Source: a virus | IMG/VR virus record: IMGVR_UViG_3300023179_002841 | Coordinates: 1-34,882 of that record | Reading direction: 5' to 3' (one strand) | DNA length: 34,882 bases | Shown here: piece after piece, positions 1 through 7,100 of the stretch | Layout: each line of letters begins with the position of its first letter | Position numbering within the stretch: the stretch's first letter is position 1 | Translations under genes and position numbers: made by a program | Notes under the pieces: generated by a model | Told to the model about the DNA's origin: nothing | Databases searched by the model: none | What the model saw: the letters and a program-made list of their open reading frames with translations, nothing else

Positions 1-263
1 CCTTCATTGAGCCCTTGCTTGACCCAATCCATTTCTAACCCATCAACATACACAAGGCTTTTACCGTCTACATAAACTTTGACACCGTAACTATCATAGA
101 CAAACTGATCTCTAGTCAATGTTGGGTTATCCACATATTCTAGCACATAGGCCAATCCACTACAACCTGTGGTTTTTACTCCTACACGTATGCCCAAGCC
201 CTTACCACGTTTAGCCAAGTTGGCTTTAACACGTTCTGCGGCAGTTTCTGTTAGTGTGATCAT
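1..263 (-). CDS. iscA: IscA/HesB-type Fe-S cluster carrier protein (3' end beyond the window)
   Basis: A-type iron-sulfur carrier, which receives or delivers Fe-S clusters to apoproteins in the cytoplasm. The visible 87 codons begin [16 protein letters not shown] and contain [18 protein letters not shown], the signature around the first cluster-ligand cysteine (Cys34 here, Cys35 in E. coli IscA). The C-terminal CGCG ligand pair expected near residue 100 lies left of position 1, so completeness cannot be judged. The ATG at 263 has no Shine-Dalgarno sequence but follows a TAAATA late-promoter-like motif by only 5 nt. An upstream hairpin terminator (283..302) separates it from the preceding genes, so it is probably its own transcription unit. 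iscU lies about 0.5 kb upstream on the same strand. IscA-like genes are known in T4-like cyanophages; the family call is secure. Confidence 0.93.
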   Translation of the reverse strand, partial: MITLTETAAERVKANLAKRGKGLGIRVGVKTTGCSGLAYVLEYVDNPTLTRDQFVYDSYGVKVYVDGKSLVYVDGLEMDWVKQGLNE

Positions 264-268
264 AATAT

Positions 269-276
269 TATTTATC
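269..276 (-). promoter_or_regulatory. T4-late-type promoter motif (GATAAATA) for iscA
   Basis: GATAAATA on the minus strand matches 7 of 8 bases of the T4 late -10 element TATAAATA. It lies directly after a terminator hairpin and 5 nt before the iscA ATG, so a transcript from it would have almost no leader. Confidence 0.5.
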
Positions 277-282
277 AGTAAA

Positions 283-302
283 AAAGGACCCGAAGGTCCT
301 TT
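283..302 (-). terminator. Rho-independent terminator with UUCG tetraloop
   Basis: On the minus strand AAAGGACC-TTCG-GGTCCTTT forms an 8-bp stem closed by the very stable C(UUCG)G tetraloop, followed by further T residues. It sits 1 nt after the TAA at 304..306, which supports that stop codon being the end of a real coding region, and it precedes iscA. Confidence 0.88.
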
Positions 303-303
303 G

Positions 304-540
304 TTATGCGTAAACTTCATCGAACTTACGCAGTGCCCGTTGTCTTGCCAACCACAATTTTAATCTTATAACCAGTGATAATTCGACTTCATCTTCAGTG
401 ACTATGCGTAGACGTTGTAAATTACGTGCTATGCTGTCATCAAAAACTATGTATTTGACATCCTCTAAATCACGATTAACTGTGGTGGGGGCAAAACGTC
501 GGACTAATATTACTTCTTTGCTTCTGCTTTCTTTTCCTCT
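304..540 (-). CDS. Open frame with no start codon; possible -1 frameshift extension of the secreted Ala/Pro/Lys-rich protein
   Basis: This frame is open from a TGA near 551 to the TAA at 304..306, which abuts a strong terminator. It has no ATG, GTG or TTG near its beginning. It lies in the -1 frame of the gene at 510..722, and the two frames meet at a run of seven A (540..546) read GCA AAA AAA GAG, a perfect A-AAA-AAA slippery heptamer. A -1 shift there would add 78 residues ([20 protein letters not shown], continuing to a basic, helix-rich end [14 protein letters not shown]) to the first 61, giving 139 aa. The composition looks like a real protein. Alternatives are a one-base error in the A run, an ORF with a rare start codon, or a decayed gene. 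I recognise no domain. Confidence 0.45.
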   Translation of the reverse strand, partial: RGKESRSKEVILVRRFAPTTVNRDLEDVKYIVFDDSIARNLQRLRIVTEDEVELSLVIRLKLWLARQRALRKFDEVYA

Positions 541-722
541 TTTTTTGCTTCAGGCTTAGCGGCAGGAGCAGCGGCAGGAGCAGCGGCAGGAGCAGCGGCA
601 GGAGCAGCGGCAGGAGCAGCGGCAGCAGGCTTAGTATCAGCCTTCTTTTCTTCTTTCTTAGCATCAGCAGCGAAAGCGGTTACTGCAAAAGCAGCAGTGA
701 TAAGTGCGATCAATGTTTTCAT
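510..722 (-). CDS. Small secreted Ala/Pro/Lys-rich protein
   Basis: A 70-residue protein with a typical signal peptide: MKTLIAL, a hydrophobic core to about residue 17, and an AFA|A signal-peptidase I site near residue 18. The mature part is low complexity: Lys/Glu-rich, then Ala-Ala-Ala-Pro repeats encoded by a perfect 12-bp tandem repeat, then Lys/Glu again. An AGAGGAAA ribosome-binding site lies 6 to 7 nt before the ATG. The likely location is periplasm or envelope; the function is unknown. Such proteins are more typical of bacterial than phage genomes, so host origin is possible. The signal peptide closely resembles that of the protein at 1986..2336. See 304..540 for the possible frameshifted extension. 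Confidence 0.75.
   Translation of the reverse strand: MKTLIALITAAFAVTAFAADAKKEEKKADTKPAAAAPAAAPAAAPAAAPAAAPAAKPEAKKEEKKAEAKK
540..546 (-). promoter_or_regulatory. Candidate -1 ribosomal slippery site (A AAA AAA G)
   Basis: Seven A residues read in frame as GCA AAA AAA GAG; a -1 slip continues into the open frame that ends at 304. No strong downstream pseudoknot is evident by eye. Confidence 0.35.
559..618. repeat. Five perfect copies of a 12-bp tandem repeat
   Basis: The unit gcggcaggagca occurs five times head to tail (559, 571, 583, 595, 607), followed by a degenerate sixth. On the minus strand it encodes the Ala/Pro repeat of the secreted protein. The copy number may vary by slippage. 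Confidence 0.95.
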
Positions 723-743
723 TTAAATTTCCTCTTTAAAATA

Positions 744-762
744 GTAGCATATTTACTGCTAC
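744..762 (-). promoter_or_regulatory. Hairpin with a TAAATA late-promoter-like motif in its loop
   Basis: On the minus strand GTAGCA-GTAAATA-TGCTAC is a 6-bp inverted repeat whose 7-nt loop is the motif itself (AGTAAATA at 750..757). It lies 28 nt before the secreted-protein ATG and after iscU. Confidence 0.4.
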
Positions 763-789
763 ATTAATATTAACGCCTTAATCCTAGTT

Positions 790-1182
790 TTAGTTGACAG
801 GATTATGCTTTAATTGATAATCTTTTATTGCGGCTTTAATAGCATCCTCTGCTAGGATCGAACAGTGGATCTTGACTGGCGGGAGAGCCAATTCTTCAGC
901 TATATGGGTATTACGTATCGTGGATGCTTGGTCAATAGTTTTTCCTTTGACCCATTCTGTAATCAACGAACTGCTTGCAATCGCCGAACCACACCCGTAC
1001 GTCTTGAAGCGAGCATCAGTGATAATTCCCGTTTCATTGTCTACTTTAATTTGTAATTTCATTACATCACCGCAAGCAGGAGCACCAACCATACCAGTAC
1101 CTACTCCCTCTTCATCTTTATTGAATGAACCTACATTACGGGGATTTTCATAATGATCTAACACTTTTTCAGAATAAGCCAT
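790..1182 (-). CDS. iscU: IscU Fe-S cluster assembly scaffold protein
   Basis: Scaffold on which the cysteine desulfurase IscS builds [2Fe-2S] clusters, later released by HscA/HscB. The 130 residues match the usual length (128 in E. coli). All functional residues are present: Cys37 and Asp39 in GAPACGDVMKL, Cys64 in FKTYGCGSAIASSS, Cys107 in LPPVKIHCSILAEDAIKAAI, and the HscA-recognition motif LPPVK at 100 to 104. The protein should therefore be able to use the host IscS and HscA. GAGGAG lies 9 nt upstream of the ATG, inside a small overlapping ORF (1169..1318). The similarity to proteobacterial IscU is striking and suggests acquisition from a host. iscS, hscA and fdx are not in the window. 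Phage-borne iscU is much less familiar to me than phage-borne iscA. Confidence 0.96.
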   Translation of the reverse strand: MAYSEKVLDHYENPRNVGSFNKDEEGVGTGMVGAPACGDVMKLQIKVDNETGIITDARFKTYGCGSAIASSSLITEWVKGKTIDQASTIRNTHIAEELALPPVKIHCSILAEDAIKAAIKDYQLKHNPVN

Positions 1183-1318
1183 AGTCGTAAATCTCCTCTT
1201 CTATGTTTGTTGTTTGTTTTTGTATGGGTGGAAATTTTAGATTTCCAAACTTTTGGAGGAAAAGGCTCCAGGCCTCATCCTCTTCTGGTGTTACTTCTAA
1301 ATTGTTATAATTTATCAT
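1169..1318 (-). CDS. Hidden 49-aa acidic protein overlapping its neighbours at both ends
   Basis: An ATG at 1318 overlaps the TGA of the upstream methyltransferase-like gene (ATGA, 1315..1318), and the ORF ends 14 nt inside iscU, carrying the iscU ribosome-binding site. The 49-residue product begins MINYNNLEVTPEEDEAWSLF and is rich in Glu and Asp. This tight packing suggests translational coupling. No family is recognised. It is supported by position and by filling an otherwise empty 130-nt gap, not by homology. Confidence 0.6.
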   Translation of the reverse strand: MINYNNLEVTPEEDEAWSLFLQKFGNLKFPPIQKQTTNIEEEIYDYGLF

Positions 1319-1995
1319 TGTAAAAATATCTTATAATCTGCATTAAATTTATTTGAATAAAATTCTGCTTCTATAATATAATTTTCTTTAAGAAGTGGTA
1401 TTAAATGTTCTAATTTTTTTGATATAAGAATTCCGACATGAGCGTCAAAGGTTCTGTCAAATAGTCTAACATAATTCTCACTTGGCTTAAAAAGACTATA
1501 ACTATAGCTGTATTCGTGCCGAGGTTCTGCATCATGATAAGCTACTACATCAAAAGACTCATGAAGTTGGATTAAAGTTTCAAGTCTAAATCCTGCGTAA
1601 CCATCAACAAATAAAAAATTCAAATCATTCGTCATAAACAATTTATAAAATGATATTGCTTCATCTAGTATATTTTTTGGTATATCTTTTCTTCTTGTCC
1701 CTCTAAGGATTTTATTAGGAATTTCATGATGAATAAGTTTATGATTATCATTTTCAATAATCAAATTTTCATTTCTCAACTTATTAATCCAATCTTGATC
1801 ATTCTCAATAGAGATAACCTTTGAACAATTGTTAAAGAAAAGTGGAGTACTATTTAAACCTGCTCCAATTTCAAGTACTCCAGATATAGGAAAAGTTTTC
1901 AAAATACTAGAGTTAATAGGTACATGAGATCCCCATCTTAGATCCTTAAATACATTAGGTTTTAATTTTAATTGTGGTATTTTTTTCATTTGCAT
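1315..1995 (-). CDS. Class I SAM-dependent methyltransferase-like protein
   Basis: 226 residues. VLEIGAGLNSTPLFF (about 40 to 54) resembles the glycine-rich SAM-binding motif I, VISIENDQDW the acidic end of strand 2, and LNFLFVDGYAGFRLETL plus FDVVAYHDAEP later Rossmann strands. This pattern fits the loosely defined group of methyltransferases linked to sugar and surface-polymer genes; the substrate is unknown. Two starts are possible: ATG at 1995, or ATG at 1989, which overlaps the TGA of the upstream gene (ATGA) and so may be coupled to it. No strong ribosome-binding site is seen. The gene is visibly more AT-rich than its neighbours (several 60-base lines are near 25% GC), a sign of recent transfer. 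Confidence 0.65.
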   Translation of the reverse strand: MQMKKIPQLKLKPNVFKDLRWGSHVPINSSILKTFPISGVLEIGAGLNSTPLFFNNCSKVISIENDQDWINKLRNENLIIENDNHKLIHHEIPNKILRGTRRKDIPKNILDEAISFYKLFMTNDLNFLFVDGYAGFRLETLIQLHESFDVVAYHDAEPRHEYSYSYSLFKPSENYVRLFDRTFDAHVGILISKKLEHLIPLLKENYIIEAEFYSNKFNADYKIFLQ

Positions 1996-2336
1996 CCGTA
2001 GATTGTACCATAAATTGCCCTTCCCATTTGATCCTTATACCAACCCCTTTCTTCGGTAAGTTGCGTACCTGCTGGACATACTAGATTCGGCACACTGTCA
2101 ATATTATATATCACAGTAGGGGCTGGTTGATTCTGCATGATTATAGTAGGTTGTGCTTCTACTCGATTACTGGCTATAGCAGCACCAACTACACCACCAA
2201 TGATCAAAGGTGCTACCCAATGATGGGCAGGGGGACTCTGCCAATACCTGTTATGATACCTATATCCATGATGATATGGACCTGCTAGTGCTACTGAACC
2301 AAATGCTAATGTTACTGCGGCTATTAATGTTTTCAT
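1986..2336 (-). CDS. Secreted glycine-zipper-like small protein
   Basis: 116 residues with a signal peptide (MKTLIAAVTLAFGSVALA, cleavage near residue 18). The mature part starts with a His/Tyr-rich stretch (GPYHHGYRYHNRYW), then a hydrophobic small-residue segment LIIGGVVGAAIA (about 44 to 55) like glycine-zipper segments of outer-membrane-associated proteins, then two Cys near the C-terminus (in VCPAG and YGCK) that could form a disulfide in the periplasm. AAGGAG lies 6 nt before the ATG and a TAAATA motif about 27 nt upstream. Function unknown; it looks like a bacterial envelope protein carried by the phage. Confidence 0.7.
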   Translation of the reverse strand: MKTLIAAVTLAFGSVALAGPYHHGYRYHNRYWQSPPAHHWVAPLIIGGVVGAAIASNRVEAQPTIIMQNQPAPTVIYNIDSVPNLVCPAGTQLTEERGWYKDQMGRAIYGTIYGCK

Positions 2337-2363
2337 AACTTACTCCTTGTAAGTATATAAACG

Positions 2364-2371
2364 TATTTACC
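2364..2371 (-). promoter_or_regulatory. TAAATA late-promoter-like motif (GGTAAATA)
   Basis: Minus-strand GGTAAATAC lies 27 nt before the ATG of the secreted glycine-zipper protein and overlaps the stop of the Hc1-like gene. Confidence 0.4.
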
Positions 2372-2580
2372 TAGGATTTAGTTGACTTATCTGCCTCTTT
2401 TCTAGCATTTTTTACAGCAGTAACATCATTACGTACTTCTTTACATAATTTTGCCAATTCCTGTAAATGCTTACGTACTCTAGTACCTGCGGCTCCATTA
2501 CCTTTAACATAAAACTTGTCAAAGTCGCCCTGCATACCATCTACTAGTTTTTTGAAATCGTCAAATCTGTTTTGATCCAT
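2371..2580 (-). CDS. Histone H1-like (Hc1 family) DNA-binding protein
   Basis: 69 residues. The core KGNGAAGTRVRKHLQELAKL followed by a conserved basic helix (CKEVRNDVTAVKNARKEA) is the pattern of bacterial and chlamydial Hc1 histone-like proteins. These small, basic, helical proteins bind and compact DNA. Here it could act on phage or host nucleoid DNA, or be packaged; the role is inferred. AAGGAG lies 6 to 7 nt before the ATG, and a weak sigma-70-like promoter is upstream. Confidence 0.75.
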   Translation of the reverse strand: MDQNRFDDFKKLVDGMQGDFDKFYVKGNGAAGTRVRKHLQELAKLCKEVRNDVTAVKNARKEADKSTKS

Positions 2581-2598
2581 ATAATTCTCCTTACTAGT

Positions 2599-2627
2599 AA
2601 TTTAGCAAAAGCCTATACTTTAGTCAA
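2599..2627 (-). promoter_or_regulatory. Weak sigma-70-like promoter upstream of the Hc1-like gene
   Basis: Minus-strand TTGACT (2622..2627), 17-bp spacer, TAAATT (2599..2604). The -35 matches 5 of 6 and the -10 matches 4 of 6 consensus bases. Confidence 0.35.
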
Positions 2628-2636
2628 TAAAAACGA

Positions 2637-4112
2637 TTACTCAGCATCAAAGAAGAACATATGCCATAATCTACAGTTATCTTTGTTGTATCCAAAATAT
2701 TCTTTGGCCGCGTGAATCAATCCACCATCGTAGATTACCAATCTATTATACACATTACCCACTACGTCAACATCTTCGTATTGTGTGCCATCTAAGAAAG
2801 TGATTTGATTAAAACAGTCCATAATACGTGGATCGCTACAATGACGTACACGGTTGGCCTTAAAAGCAGCCATTCTAGTGCCTGCACTATATGGAGCATT
2901 AGGAGTAAGATATATTAGTCCAGCAAACTTTTGAAAATCAGTATGCCAAGTTGTCGATTCACCTGCTACATTATGTTGAAAACGTCCATTCATTCCATGA
3001 CTTTCCCAATTGGTTATACGCATACCCATAATTTGTTCAAACTTTTCTTTCATTCCTGGAAAGAAAAACTGTTCCCTAGTACGTTTACCAATAAAACCAG
3101 GATCATCATAATAATTTTGATATAGGGCGAATTCACGCACACTATCTGGATCATCATAGAAATCTTCTACAATCCACATTCTAGGCTTTTTCTTTGTGCC
3201 CATAGTAATACCGTGCATTTGTGGAAAACTAAAGACTAAAGGCTGATGTATGCCCTCTAATACTGGCATAAAGAAACTATTCTCTTTAACTATTTGAGGA
3301 AGCTTATCTACATTGTATGGCCTTAGATGATGATCCCGTACAGCTACAGGATCTTGTCCTGTTTCTACAGGTACAAAAGTTTTCATATAACTTTCACGTA
3401 TATCGTGTCCTAATGCACTATGTTCACTGTAAAAGTGGCTATTTGTGTACATCTTCCACTTATCTTCACGTGATCCCATCCACTGAAATTTCCATCCTGC
3501 ATCCTGTATTTCGTTATTATCTTGCAAATACATTCCAGGGAAGTCTACCCAAGTCCAACGTCCGTCTCTAGTTTTCTCTCTACGAAAGTCACTCAAGCTA
3601 TATATGGTAAAATGTTCACTGCGACAAACATAGCCTTGTCTGTTTTGTACCATTTCGCCTGTAGTTGCCTGTAGTTGCCAGGCGCTGTGTCCACTCAAGT
3701 GTGCTAAGGGCAGTCTAATATTATGTATAGGACTATTATAGCTTATACTACGATAGTAATCTACAAAACCGTAGTTAGGAATTTCATCTTCATAGTTGAC
3801 AAATACTATACTATTTTGAGGTATATGCTTACGCATACAATCAAATAGCCAATCATATCGTTCTTCCATAGTGTAGCCAAATTTAGGAAGATCATTTTTC
3901 CTTGCCTGCACTATTTGGATCTTATCTGTGGGAATACCTAATTGTACAATATCCTCTTCTAGTGTGAATGGCTTTTCTTTTCCTGATAGTGTATAGTCTG
4001 CTTCTGCTATAATGAATAAATCAAATCTATCATATAAGTAACGTAGTCTTAATTCTAATAATTCCTTAACACCAGTATAAACTGAGCAATTTACAACAGG
4101 TTTATCGTACAT
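2637..4112 (-). CDS. GT17-like glycosyltransferase fused to a 2OG-Fe(II) oxygenase-like domain
   Basis: 491 residues in two parts. The N-terminal half has the GT17 pattern: ELLELRLRYLYDRFDLFIIAE, ADYTLSGKEKPF, then ERYDWLFDCM and the acidic VNYEDEIPN, as in enzymes that transfer N-acetylglucosamine. The C-terminal part, after about residue 310 (MWIVEDFYDDPDSVREFAL), resembles 2-oxoglutarate/Fe(II) dioxygenases of the phage DUF6445 type: TTWHTDFQKFAGLIYLTP supplies the H-x-D metal pair, RLVIYDGGLIHAAKEYFG a distal His, and a following Arg could bind 2-oxoglutarate. It may glycosylate and hydroxylate a virion or host target; the substrate is unknown. It follows the tail-fibre gene on the same strand, with a TAAATAC motif upstream and GAGG before the ATG. 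Confidence 0.75.
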   Translation of the reverse strand: MYDKPVVNCSVYTGVKELLELRLRYLYDRFDLFIIAEADYTLSGKEKPFTLEEDIVQLGIPTDKIQIVQARKNDLPKFGYTMEERYDWLFDCMRKHIPQNSIVFVNYEDEIPNYGFVDYYRSISYNSPIHNIRLPLAHLSGHSAWQLQATTGEMVQNRQGYVCRSEHFTIYSLSDFRREKTRDGRWTWVDFPGMYLQDNNEIQDAGWKFQWMGSREDKWKMYTNSHFYSEHSALGHDIRESYMKTFVPVETGQDPVAVRDHHLRPYNVDKLPQIVKENSFFMPVLEGIHQPLVFSFPQMHGITMGTKKKPRMWIVEDFYDDPDSVREFALYQNYYDDPGFIGKRTREQFFFPGMKEKFEQIMGMRITNWESHGMNGRFQHNVAGESTTWHTDFQKFAGLIYLTPNAPYSAGTRMAAFKANRVRHCSDPRIMDCFNQITFLDGTQYEDVDVVGNVYNRLVIYDGGLIHAAKEYFGYNKDNCRLWHMFFFDAE

Positions 4113-4134
4113 ATGTGTCCTCTAATATTTGTAG

Positions 4135-4142
4135 TATTTACA
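4135..4142 (-). promoter_or_regulatory. TAAATA late-promoter-like motif (TGTAAATA)
   Basis: Minus-strand TGTAAATAC lies 22 nt before the ATG of the GT17/oxygenase gene, in the 55-nt gap after the giant fibre gene. Confidence 0.45.
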
Positions 4143-4167
4143 TCCTACAATAAACTATAGGAAGATT

Positions 4168-7100
4168 TTACATACGTCCTACTACAACTTCAATCATGCC
4201 CTCTTCGCCATCAAAATCTTCAAGGGATTTACCTATTACCATACCCATTCTTGGATCATCATGTGCTTTAGCATAACCATCGCCTGCACTGACTAACATA
4301 TCACCCTTGGCAATTTTACCTTTTACCCTAACTGGTACTCGACCCTGTAGTGCTACAGTAGCTACATGTTCAGCTTCTAATTCAGCGTTCATCAAATGAG
4401 CTGGATTCTTACTTATTACGCCTATGACCTTTCTTGTTTCTTCAATGGCCAATGTAACTTCATGTACGCCACCTAACATCAGTACAGTGCCTTCTTCATA
4501 GTCAGCATCAGCTACATAGTTTTCTGCTAAGTCAGCATAACGTGCTGATGTGGCTGTTCCATACATTATATTAGCATAAAAACTTTCTCTACCAGTACCT
4601 GGATTATTATCAAAACTAAATGCACCGTCCGCTCTTAAACTGATAGAACTTGCTACTCTTCCTGCCCAGTGAAAACCAAGTCTTGGGTTGTACGCAGCAC
4701 TACCATCTTGAGCACCTGCTAGTCCACCCTCTCTAACTTGGAAAGCTTCACTATAACTTGTTGAAGCTGCACCATAAATATATTGCTTATAATGTATTAT
4801 TGGAGGGAAATTTACATTATCTAAAATGGTTGCTAGAGTACTACCACCCGGATTTCCTTTAGAAATATATCCTGTTCCACTGTCCCAATACATTTGCCAT
4901 CCATAACCCTCTCGATGAAACCCTACTGTTGCACTATTCATCATTAAGGTTGATCCAGTATCAAAATATAGACCACCCCAACCATTTCTTGTTCCTGCTA
5001 TACGCCATGAACCATATGAAGTATTATTAGGATAAAAATGTGCGCCGTTAAGAGGTGAATATAATCCCGTATAATTAGGAAATTCTATCCATTCACGACT
5101 ATAATTACGAACACTGGAGTCAAGTTTGGATGAAACATCGGAGACTCCGGAATATGCTACATATGCAGGTGCATGATAGGTGTCTGCATTATATCCTCTT
5201 AATGACCAATATCCTGTCCTATCAGCTTGCCAAGTTATTTGTAAGTTATAATCACTATCATCATCGTTTCTGTATAATTTTGTTACCCCTGGTCTAGCAG
5301 CACTGGTATCCAAAGTAACTTTTCGTTGGGCAGTGTCACCTCCCGCATAGATTTGACCAGTGGTTATTAATGTGTTTGATCCATCTCCACCTGAATCTAA
5401 ATCTACTTGCGATGCAACATTTGTTAGAGCAGCGAAATTATTAAGACCGCCAGGATTAAGACCATTGGCTATCCAATTTTTCATTGACCACCCATTTGCT
5501 TGATCATTTTCGTACATATAAGCTATTACAGCAGAACTAGGAGAATCAATATATATCTGTAACATTGCACCATCATAGGTGCTACCTTCTACTATACGAA
5601 TATATCTAAATGGAGTTACACTATATGCACTTTGATGTAATACTGTGATATCACTATTATTTCCAAAAAAGTGACTGGCATAGAATACTACACTTTGATG
5701 ATAGCTACTGGCCACATCACGTAAAATAAATTTAGCACTAGCACGATCACCTGAATTAGTTGCAATAGTATACCAGCCTACTGCTAAATTGGAAGTTTCT
5801 GCATTAAAATTTCTTCTACTTACAGTACTATCCACGCTTAAAGTAATAGTTCCATTGGAACTCTGATTAGCAGTAAATGTTCCACTACCACTCAAACCAT
5901 TATTACCTTGTACTGTTAAAGTACCATTATTCACATTAGCAGCAGTGGTAGCAGTTGTAGCATTACCATTTATGTTCATTGATTGACCACTGATAAATGC
6001 AGCCACTTTAGCAGCCGTTGCAGATCGATAATAGTTATCACCGAACTTGGCCATTATATGACTTATATTGCCATTGCTTACATCATCACTACTATTAAAA
6101 TAGCCAGAGTTAATATAACGGCCATAGAAATCACCATTACTATCACGAGCAACAATGGCATTGGCAGTATTTGCACTGGTAGCATTGCTAGTCACTGTGA
6201 ATGTTTGAGCAGTTGTGCTATTAGCAGTAAATGTAGCACTTCCACTTAATCCTACACCACTTACACCCATAGTTAGTGTGGCATCACCAACATTAGCTGT
6301 ATCCACTGTGGCTGCTGTAACGTGCCCAAATGTATCAAATGTAAAGTTAATATCCTGTATGAATGTAGTACCACTATTATCGCTTGCTAGATTAGCAACA
6401 CTACTGGTGTCTGCGTGAGATATATTAACTGTAACACCTTCACCTGTTCCACTTATAGTCAATCCGCTAGTTCCAGTTTGTGATCCAGGTGTTCCAGAAG
6501 CTACTGATGCTACATAATTACCCGTAGTATCTGTTCCCAAGGCAACACTGTTAGTAGTCACTGTGGTATTAATTGTAATATCTTGTGTACCATCAAAATA
6601 AGCATTACCACTAACATCACCTGCTAATGTAATATTCCTAGAAGTAGCTAACTGTGTGGATGTGCTACTGTTACCTGCAATAGTACCTTCGAAATTACCT
6701 GCAACTACAGTGGCTCCACCAAATGTCCATTTATCACTAGCTTCATCCCATAACAAACTTACATTAGTCGATGTTCCTCTTTCAATTTCAATACCAGAAT
6801 TCTGGCTTGGTGCACCTGTTTCGTCAGCATTTAATACTATTATATTGTCACCAATATTAACTGTGTTACTATTCACTGTAGTAGTTGTACCATTTACAGT
6901 GAGGTTTCCTGTAATGATAGTATCACCACCAACATTTAGATTACTTCCTATATAAAGATTTTCACTAATACCTGCACCACCAGTCACTATTAAGGTTCCA
7001 GTTGTAGTATTAGTGCTGGCAATATTAGCCAATAACTCTGTTCGGCCAGTACCAAATATCTTTAGCCTATCTGTACTAACTATATTGGTTGGTCCACCGT

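Noticed and set aside
559-618. Five 12-bp repeats considered as a CRISPR array
   Set aside because: The units are contiguous with no spacers and are an in-frame coding repeat.
476-664. 62-codon Leu/Lys-rich minus-strand ORF
   Set aside because: It is the third frame of the 12-bp repeat region, giving a repeated PLLLPLLL product; no ribosome-binding site and contradicted by the signal-peptide frame.
796-824. Plus-strand TTGACA with an ATAATC-like box inside the iscU end
   Set aside because: It points into antisense sequence with no gene downstream; TTGACA here is the end of the iscU reading frame.
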